Shown here one piece after another: positions 58,491 through 64,000 of a stretch of DNA of 64,000 nucleotides. The number at the start of each line of letters is the position of its first letter. Position 1 is the stretch's first letter. The notes below the pieces were generated by a model that was given only the letters and a program-made list of their open reading frames with translations, made no database searches and was not told where the DNA came from. The translations under genes were made by a program, and so were the position numbers. This stretch comes from Halobacillus aidingensis. Its GTDB lineage: Bacteria; Bacillota; Bacilli; Bacillales; Halobacillaceae. Location: positions 1-64,000 of the forward strand of contig NZ_FNIZ01000008.1 in the NCBI RefSeq assembly GCF_900104185.1, in the 5' to 3' direction.

Positions 58491-60053
58491 TTATTTCGCA
58501 TACTCCACAGAACGTGTTTCACGAATAACGGTAACTTTAATATGACCTGGATAATCGAGTTCTCCCTCGATGCGATTTCGAATATCTCGTGCTAATCTTG
58601 TTGCTTCAAGATCATCAATTTCATCAGGACGAACCATGATACGAACTTCGCGTCCAGCTTGAATCGCGAATGACTTCTCTACGCCATCATAAGACTCTGA
58701 AATCTCTTCCAGCTTTTCAAGACGTTTGATGTAATTCTCTAAGGTTTCACTTCTGGCTCCAGGACGTGCCGCAGATAGAGCATCGGCAGCAGCAACAAGT
58801 ACAGAAATGATTGAAGTCGGCTCTTCATCACCATGGTGCGATGCCACAGCATTGATGACCGTTTCATTCTCTTTGTACTTCATAGCCAGTTCTTTACCGA
58901 TTTCCACGTGGCTTCCTTCTACTTCATGGTCAATGGCTTTACCAATATCATGAAGCAGTCCTGCACGACGGGCCAGGGTTTCATCTTCTCCAAGTTCAGC
59001 AGCTAACAAACCGGAAAGGTATGCGACTTCCATTGAGTGTTTCAAGACGTTTTGCCCGTAACTAGTACGGTACTTCAGACGTCCTAAAATCTTAATCAGA
59101 TCTGGGTGGAGACCATGAACACCTACTTCAAAAGTCGTCTGTTCACCAACTTCTCTGATGTAATCATCAACTTCTCGTCTGGACTTGTCCACCATCTCTT
59201 CAATACGAGCTGGGTGAATTCGTCCATCCTGCACTAACTTCTCAAGGGCCATTCTTGCTGTTTCTCGTCGAATTGGATCAAAGCCTGAAAGGATGACAGC
59301 CTCAGGAGTATCGTCAATGATTAAGTCAATGCCTGTCAGTGTCTCTAATGTACGAATGTTCCGGCCTTCACGTCCGATGATGCGGCCTTTCATTTCGTCA
59401 TTAGGAAGGTTGACAACAGAAACGGTCGTTTCAGCCACATGATCGGCTGCACAACGCTGAAGGGCAAGAGAAAGAATGCTTTTCGCTTTCTTATCCGCTT
59501 CTTCCTTCGCGCGGTTTTCCGCTTCTTTGATCATAAGGGCTGACTCATGCGATACCTCTTGTTCGACGCGTTCTAAAATCATCTGCTTCGCCTGGTCTGA
59601 TGTTAAGCTTGAAATGCGTTCAAGCTCTGTTTGTTGTTCTTGAAGCATAGCTTTCACTTTGCTTTCCATTTCTTCAATTTGTTGTTGTCTCTCGGCAAGA
59701 GTCCCTTCTTTCTTTTCGAGTGAAAGATCACGTTGGTCAAGCGTTCCACTCTTACGATCAAGATTCTCTTCTTTCTGAGTTAAACGATTTTCAGTTTTCT
59801 GCAGTTCCATGCGGCGCTCGCGGATCTCGTTCTCCGCTTCCTGGCGAAATTTCTGGTTCTCTTCTTTTGCTTCAAGAAGAGCTTCCTTCTTGGCTGATTC
59901 AGCATTGCGATGACCTTCTTCCACAATCTGTTTCGCAAGGTCCTCAGCACTGGAAATTTTCGCTTCCGCAATCGATTTCCGAATAAGATAACCAACAACA
60001 GAACCGATGATAAGGGCAAGCAAAATGAAGATGAGCGAGGATATTATATCCAT
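58491..60053 (-). CDS. rny: Ribonuclease Y
   Basis: A 520-residue membrane-anchored endoribonuclease that starts mRNA decay. The N-terminal transmembrane segment is [19 protein letters not shown], residues 30-200 are coiled coil, then a KH domain ([20 protein letters not shown]) and an HD domain ([15 protein letters not shown]) follow. RicA encoded nearby belongs to its specificity complex. Confidence 0.97.
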   Translation of the reverse strand: MDIISSLIFILLALIIGSVVGYLIRKSIAEAKISSAEDLAKQIVEEGHRNAESAKKEALLEAKEENQKFRQEAENEIRERRMELQKTENRLTQKEENLDRKSGTLDQRDLSLEKKEGTLAERQQQIEEMESKVKAMLQEQQTELERISSLTSDQAKQMILERVEQEVSHESALMIKEAENRAKEEADKKAKSILSLALQRCAADHVAETTVSVVNLPNDEMKGRIIGREGRNIRTLETLTGIDLIIDDTPEAVILSGFDPIRRETARMALEKLVQDGRIHPARIEEMVDKSRREVDDYIREVGEQTTFEVGVHGLHPDLIKILGRLKYRTSYGQNVLKHSMEVAYLSGLLAAELGEDETLARRAGLLHDIGKAIDHEVEGSHVEIGKELAMKYKENETVINAVASHHGDEEPTSIISVLVAAADALSAARPGARSETLENYIKRLEKLEEISESYDGVEKSFAIQAGREVRIMVRPDEIDDLEATRLARDIRNRIEGELDYPGHIKVTVIRETRSVEYAK

Positions 60054-60345
60054 AATTTCACCTCCTCTTGCTATGAACTTGGTCCGTTTGTCGGCAATTA
60101 CAAACGTTTCATTTTCAGTTTCATTTGTTTAAGATAAGGGTATAAAGATGAAAATGATACACATTCATTTTATGCTTGACTATACGGAATGTCAAGGAAA
60201 CGCCCTATGTATCTGCTAACATATTCAAATATTTAAAAATGTCAGTCTATTAATTTTACATTTCGAGACCGGAGCGCTTTTAAAAAAGCCCTGAATAACC
60301 CTAAAAATAGTTCTTGATATTGACTTCGAAAAATCAAACATATTA
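60054..60345 (-). promoter_or_regulatory. rny promoter region
   Basis: TTGACA (complement of 60190-60195), 17 bp, TAAAAT (complement of 60167-60172) is a strong sigma-A promoter and leaves a 5' leader of about 105 bases before rny. I see no gene in 60054-60345. Confidence 0.75.
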
Positions 60346-60385
60346 AAAAATCGAGGATGAAACAATTGTTTCATCCTCGATTTTT
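60346..60385. terminator. Terminator after recA
   Basis: A perfect 40-bp palindrome with five A at one end and five T at the other lies 12 bases after the recA stop. It should terminate strongly in both directions. Confidence 0.93.
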
Positions 60386-60397
60386 ATACTAAAACGA

Positions 60398-61441
60398 TTA
60401 AACGTCCAACGTTTCCTGACTTTCTTTATTATCGGCATCTGCAGTTTCTGGATCTGCTTCCATGCCATAATGGTCTCGAATCAATTTTTTCACTTCTTCG
60501 TAGACCTCTACATTTTCTTTCAGGAATTGTTTCGCATTCTCACGGCCCTGGCCAAGTCTATCATCCTTATATGAATACCAGGAACCACTCTTCTGGATGA
60601 GATCGAGGTCTGTTCCGATATCAAGCAGTTCCCCTTCTCGAGAAATTCCTTCTCCGTACATAATATCTACTTCCGCCTGTCTGAAAGGAGGGGCCACTTT
60701 GTTTTTGACTACTTTCAAGCGGGTTTTATTTCCGACCATTTCGTTTCCTTGTTTCAAAGTCTCCGCACGACGTACTTCCAAACGAACAGAAGAATAGAAT
60801 TTCAGCGCACGGCCACCAGGGGTTGTTTCAGGGTTACCGAACATAACTCCTACTTTTTCACGAATCTGGTTAATGAAGATGGCCGTCGTTTTCGATTTAT
60901 TTATGGCTCCAGAAAGCTTACGAAGCGCCTGGGACATTAAACGGGCTTGCAAACCAACGTGTGCATCACCCATTTCCCCTTCAATCTCAGCTTTCGGTAC
61001 AAGTGCTGCTACAGAGTCGATGACAACCATATCAACGGCCCCACTACGGACAAGAGCCTCCGCGATTTCTAAAGCCTGCTCTCCTGTATCCGGTTGAGAT
61101 AGTAGAAGTTCTTCAATGTCTACACCCAATGCTCTTGCATAGACAGGATCAAGGGCATGCTCTGCATCGATGAAAGCTGCCTGACCGCCTTTTCTTTGAG
61201 CTTCTGCAATAGCGTGAAGCGCAACAGTCGTTTTACCTGAAGATTCTGGTCCATAAATTTCTACAATTCTTCCACGCGGGTAGCCGCCGACTCCAAGGGC
61301 CACGTCAAGAGCGAGTGATCCACTCGGAACCGTGTTCACTTTCTGCTCAGCGCTTTCCCCCAGCTTCATAATGGAGCCTTTTCCGAATTGCTTTTCTATT
61401 TGACGTAATGCCATATCTAATGCTTGTTTACGATCGCTCAT
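60398..61441 (-). CDS. recA: Recombinase RecA
   Basis: A 347-residue strand-exchange ATPase and coprotease: [20 protein letters not shown] (Walker A), [20 protein letters not shown] (Walker B region), the loop L2 [20 protein letters not shown], and an acidic C-terminus. It repairs DNA, induces SOS through LexA, and would trigger cleavage of the prophage repressor at 36947. Confidence 0.99.
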   Translation of the reverse strand: MSDRKQALDMALRQIEKQFGKGSIMKLGESAEQKVNTVPSGSLALDVALGVGGYPRGRIVEIYGPESSGKTTVALHAIAEAQRKGGQAAFIDAEHALDPVYARALGVDIEELLLSQPDTGEQALEIAEALVRSGAVDMVVIDSVAALVPKAEIEGEMGDAHVGLQARLMSQALRKLSGAINKSKTTAIFINQIREKVGVMFGNPETTPGGRALKFYSSVRLEVRRAETLKQGNEMVGNKTRLKVVKNKVAPPFRQAEVDIMYGEGISREGELLDIGTDLDLIQKSGSWYSYKDDRLGQGRENAKQFLKENVEVYEEVKKLIRDHYGMEADPETADADNKESQETLDV

Positions 61442-61471
61442 TATATACCGCCTTTCAATATTTCTATCCCT

Positions 61472-61522
61472 ATCATAACTTGTTTTTGATCGTTTGCCAA
61501 CTAAAAAGCGAATAAATGTTCC
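61472..61522 (-). promoter_or_regulatory. recA promoter with LexA (DinR) box
   Basis: TTGGCA (complement of 61495-61500), 17 bp, TATGAT (complement of 61472-61477) is the promoter. CGAATAAATGTTCC at 61509-61522 matches the Bacillus SOS box CGAAC-N4-GTTCG with GAAT in the left half, as in the B. subtilis recA box. Confidence 0.8.
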
Positions 61523-61538
61523 CGTTTTTTAAAAGAAT

Positions 61539-61593
61539 AAAAGGTGCAATTTTTTTATTTCCTCTACGTGAAATTATCAAAATTGCACCTTTT
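61539..61593 (-). terminator. Long-loop terminator after cinA
   Basis: AAAAGGTGCAATTTT (61539-61553) pairs perfectly with AAAATTGCACCTTTT (61579-61593), loop 25 bases, 12 bases after the cinA stop. On the minus strand U-rich sequence follows. It separates the pgsA-cinA transcript from recA. Confidence 0.8.
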
Positions 61594-61605
61594 CAGCAAT
61601 GAAAA

Positions 61606-62844
61606 TTAATTTTTTAATCTATGGAAAATCATTTCGTACGCCTTTTTCACAGCTCTCACTCTCACCTGTTCCCGTCCTCCATCGAAATGAAATTTATGAA
61701 CTTCAGGTTTTCTCTCCCCTATTTGAAGACCGATAAAGACGGTACCTGGTTCATGTCCTTCGCTGGCATCCGGACCTGCCACACCTGTGAAACTGACAAC
61801 AACATCGACGTCTAAGTTCGCTTGTGCATTTAAAGCCATCATTTCCGCACATTCATGGCTGATGGTTCCGTATTTCTTTATTAGAAATTTGGGTACTTGA
61901 AGAATTCTCTCTTTCATCTCAGGAGTATAAACGGTATATCCGCCTTGACAGACGGATGAAGCACCGGGCAGTGCAATCAGACGCTCAAGAAACCTCCCAC
62001 CGGTAAAGCTTTCTGCTGAGCCGATTTTGAGACTCTTTTCTTTAAGAAGATCTCGTACTTTCTCTTCAATGGTAATCGCATCACTGCCGTAATAATACTT
62101 TCCGACATGGGTTAGGATTTCAGTTTTGAGCGAGAGAATTTTTTCCTTCGCCTGTTCTGTGGATTCCCCTGTGGCTGTCAACCTTAAACCCACTTCCCCT
62201 TCAGAAGCGAGCGGGGCAATGGTTGGATTGGTTTGAGATTTAATCAAAGACTGCAGTTTTGTTTCCAAATCCGATTCACCGATCCCGATGAAACGCATCA
62301 TTTCTGAAACGATTTGGGATTCAATGTGGTAATTATTCTGTAAATACGGAATGATATACTCATCCATAATATACTTCATTTCTCTAGGGACCCCTGGAAG
62401 GAAGACCCACAGGGTATCCTCATGCTTTACCAGTTGACCAGGCGCCATCCCTTCTAAATTTTGAAAAACGGAGGCATTCTCAAAAACACGCGCCTGTTTA
62501 CGGTTGTTCTCTGACATAAACTTTTGGTTTCTTTGATAATAGCTCTTGATCTTTTCCATGGAATCTTCATGTTCGACCAATTCCTGATCAAAAACGAGCT
62601 GAGCGGCATCCAGTGTCAAGTCATCTTCTGTAGGACCGAGACCACCTGTGACAATAACAAGATCAGCCCTCGACTCGGCCAATGCAAAAGAATCTGTCAC
62701 TCTTTTCAAGTTATCTCCGACAACGGTGTGGTGATAAACCGAATGTCCGAGGGTAGCAAGCCGACTTGAGATCCACTGAGCATTTGTATTCGCAATTTGA
62801 CCTAATAGTAATTCCGTACCGACACCTATAATTTCTGCTCTCAT
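61606..62844 (-). CDS. cinA: Competence/damage-inducible protein CinA
   Basis: A 412-residue protein. The N-terminal MoCF-like domain has AEIIGVGTELLLGQIANTNA and VIVTGGLGPTEDDLT; the C-terminal CinA domain has KIGSAESFTGGRFLERLIAL and SFTGVAGPDASEGHEPGTVF. It is linked to NMN deamidation or ADP-ribose hydrolysis in other bacteria and to competence in Bacillus. It overlaps pgsA by 4 bases. Confidence 0.97.
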   Translation of the reverse strand: MRAEIIGVGTELLLGQIANTNAQWISSRLATLGHSVYHHTVVGDNLKRVTDSFALAESRADLVIVTGGLGPTEDDLTLDAAQLVFDQELVEHEDSMEKIKSYYQRNQKFMSENNRKQARVFENASVFQNLEGMAPGQLVKHEDTLWVFLPGVPREMKYIMDEYIIPYLQNNYHIESQIVSEMMRFIGIGESDLETKLQSLIKSQTNPTIAPLASEGEVGLRLTATGESTEQAKEKILSLKTEILTHVGKYYYGSDAITIEEKVRDLLKEKSLKIGSAESFTGGRFLERLIALPGASSVCQGGYTVYTPEMKERILQVPKFLIKKYGTISHECAEMMALNAQANLDVDVVVSFTGVAGPDASEGHEPGTVFIGLQIGERKPEVHKFHFDGGREQVRVRAVKKAYEMIFHRLKN

Positions 62845-63419
62845 TTAGAATCCCTCATTACATGCCAATTTTTTTTGAAGTAATCATAACCAGAGTACAC
62901 GGTAATCAATAACGCCAAATATAGCGCAATCATTCCCAGAGGGAAACCGATGAAAGCGAATGGCCAATTATGCAAGAGCAGAAGAGAAATGGCGATGATT
63001 TGGATCCATGTCTTCAGTTTCCCCATTTGGCTTGCAGCAAGGACACTTCCTTCTCCAGCGGCCACTAATCGAAGTCCCGTCACAGCGAATTCTCGGCTGA
63101 TGATCAATATGACGATCCATGCTGGTGCAAGACCGATCTCGACTAGTAAGATGAGGGCTGCACTGACTAAAAGCTTATCAGCCAAAGGATCGAGAAACTT
63201 CCCTAAGTTGGTGACAAGGTTATATTTCCTTGCAATATACCCGTCGATCCAGTCAGTTGTAGAGGCTATAATAAACAGTAAAGCACCTGCTAAGTGGGCG
63301 ACAGGTAATTCGCGTTCTTCCATTTGAAAAGTCCCCCAATCAAATGGAACACTCATAAGGATGATGAAAATCGGAATAAGAAAAATTCTGGATAATGTAA
63401 TTTTATTTGGTAAGTTCAT
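62841..63419 (-). CDS. pgsA: CDP-diacylglycerol-glycerol-3-phosphate 3-phosphatidyltransferase
   Basis: A 192-residue integral membrane enzyme that makes phosphatidylglycerol phosphate. The CDP-alcohol phosphotransferase motif DWIDGYIARKY followed by GKFLDPLADK is complete. Hydrophobic segments lie near the start, at 85-110, 140-155 and 160-180. GGAGAG precedes the ATG. Confidence 0.98.
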   Translation of the reverse strand: MNLPNKITLSRIFLIPIFIILMSVPFDWGTFQMEERELPVAHLAGALLFIIASTTDWIDGYIARKYNLVTNLGKFLDPLADKLLVSAALILLVEIGLAPAWIVILIISREFAVTGLRLVAAGEGSVLAASQMGKLKTWIQIIAISLLLLHNWPFAFIGFPLGMIALYLALLITVYSGYDYFKKNWHVMRDSK

Positions 63420-63455
63420 AAGCTCACTCTCCTAACATTCATTTCAATACATGAA

Positions 63456-63514
63456 AGGCTGCCCGTCCACGAAGAGTGGCTTTGCACTCTTCCAATGAAA
63501 CGCTTTGGCAGCCT
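63456..63514. terminator. Two-part hairpin between rodZ and pgsA
   Basis: AGGCTGCC (63456-63463) pairs with GGCAGCCT (63507-63514), and inside it GAAGAGTG (63471-63478) pairs with CACTCTTC (63485-63492). There is no strong U-tract, so it may be a partial terminator or an RNA processing element that sets the rodZ to pgsA ratio. Confidence 0.55.
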
Positions 63515-63536
63515 AGTCATGATTATATTCAGTTTC

Positions 63537-64000
63537 TTAGTTGAATTGCAACAATAACTTTTGTGTGGATACTTCTGGGTTAGGATAAGGAACTTTCTTC
63601 CCATCAATCGTAACGGTTGTCCCCGGTGCATTCCCAGTCTTAATATACAATTCAGCTTTGTCTCCTAAATCAAAGGAGATAGGCGAATCCTCCGCGGTAT
63701 ATTCCTTCGCTGTCACAAGGTCTTCACCACTCTTAGGAGCTTGCACTTCCATGTAGGCTCTCCCTGTCAACTCGATGGTAACGGAACGTTCAGTTGTTCC
63801 ACTGACATCATAGGTGTGCTCTGGAAAAGAACCTGTCCCTTCCTGAACCAGTTGAATGGCTACTTCTTCTTCATCCTCCGCAGGGGTTTCTTCTTCCTCT
63901 GGATCTGGTTCTTCTTCTGAAGCTGGTTCTTCAGATTCACTTCCATCTTCATTACCTTCCGCTTCTTGCTGATCTTCGGAAGTTTCACTTTGAGAATCCT
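63537..64000 (-). CDS. rodZ: RodZ-like cell shape protein, C-terminal part (cut by window edge)
   Basis: The frame is open to base 64000 and continues beyond. The visible ~154 residues begin in an extremely Glu/Asp-rich linker (EEPASEEEPDPEEEETPAED) and end in a DUF4115-type beta domain (SVTIELTGRAYMEVQAPKSG, GDKAELYIKTGNAPGTTVTI). This is the extracellular end of RodZ/YmfM, found before pgsA in Bacillus. The helix-turn-helix and membrane segment lie outside the window. Confidence 0.88.
   Translation of the reverse strand, partial: DSQSETSEDQQEAEGNEDGSESEEPASEEEPDPEEEETPAEDEEEVAIQLVQEGTGSFPEHTYDVSGTTERSVTIELTGRAYMEVQAPKSGEDLVTAKEYTAEDSPISFDLGDKAELYIKTGNAPGTTVTIDGKKVPYPNPEVSTQKLLLQFN

Noticed and set aside
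1-64000. tRNA or rRNA genes
   Set aside because: No cloverleaf with TTC-type T-loop or rRNA-like sequence was seen on either strand, including at the att site, where a tRNA would have been expected for many integrases.

Overview
This window comes from a low-GC, endospore-forming member of the Bacillaceae. The right part (about 38.8-64 kb) carries spoVK, spoVS and cotE in the order rodZ-pgsA-cinA-recA-rny-ymdB-spoVS-tdh-kbl-miaB-ricA-cotE-mutS-mutL-miaA-hfq-spoVK-hflX-ynbB-glnR-glnA, which is essentially the Bacillus subtilis order. Protein style suggests a moderately halophilic genus such as Halobacillus or a relative, but the genus is not proven.

The left part (1-38.9 kb) is one apparently complete temperate siphophage-type prophage inserted in the 3' end of glnA. 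The first 20 bases of the window are repeated exactly inside glnA at 38861-38880, so the window opens inside attL, and attR lies in the intact glnA. Reading right to left, the way most phage genes are transcribed, the prophage has: an integrase beside attR; a CI/Cro-type switch with operators; an early block of small genes; Rha/Ant antirepressor, DnaD-like initiator with internal iterons, helicase loader and DnaB-type helicase; a block of small regulatory genes ending in an Xpf-like sigma factor and an HNH nuclease; a non-coding stretch that probably holds cos and the late promoter; terminase, portal, protease, HK97 capsid, connectors, tail tube, tail chaperones made by a -1 frameshift, tape measure and tail tip genes; holin and amidase; and at the attL end a small-membrane-protein/FtsK-type ATPase/replication-relaxation module with its own Cro-like regulator.

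The most unusual parts are: (i) a second tyrosine recombinase paired divergently with a ribbon-helix-helix protein, inserted between tail genes at 8.4-9.6 kb and controlled by two promoters that share one -35 box and are flanked by AAGTTATATAACTT palindromes; (ii) the separation of the tail spike gene from its usual neighbour, the distal tail gene, by this cassette and five small tail genes; (iii) a large Dit with an inserted, probably carbohydrate-binding domain; (iv) three phased GTGGGTG motifs at attL and related motifs at attR, probably integrase arm sites; (v) a chromosomal XRE regulator at 45.8 kb preceded by CGTTA half-sites spaced exactly 22 bp; and (vi) three related palindromic intergenic repeats around cotE-miaB-kbl.

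At least twelve small genes of 26-55 codons were added by reading between the larger genes and are supported by ribosome binding sites and tight packing. No rRNA, tRNA, CRISPR array or recognisable insertion sequence was seen. All calls rest on reading the sequence; no database search was made.
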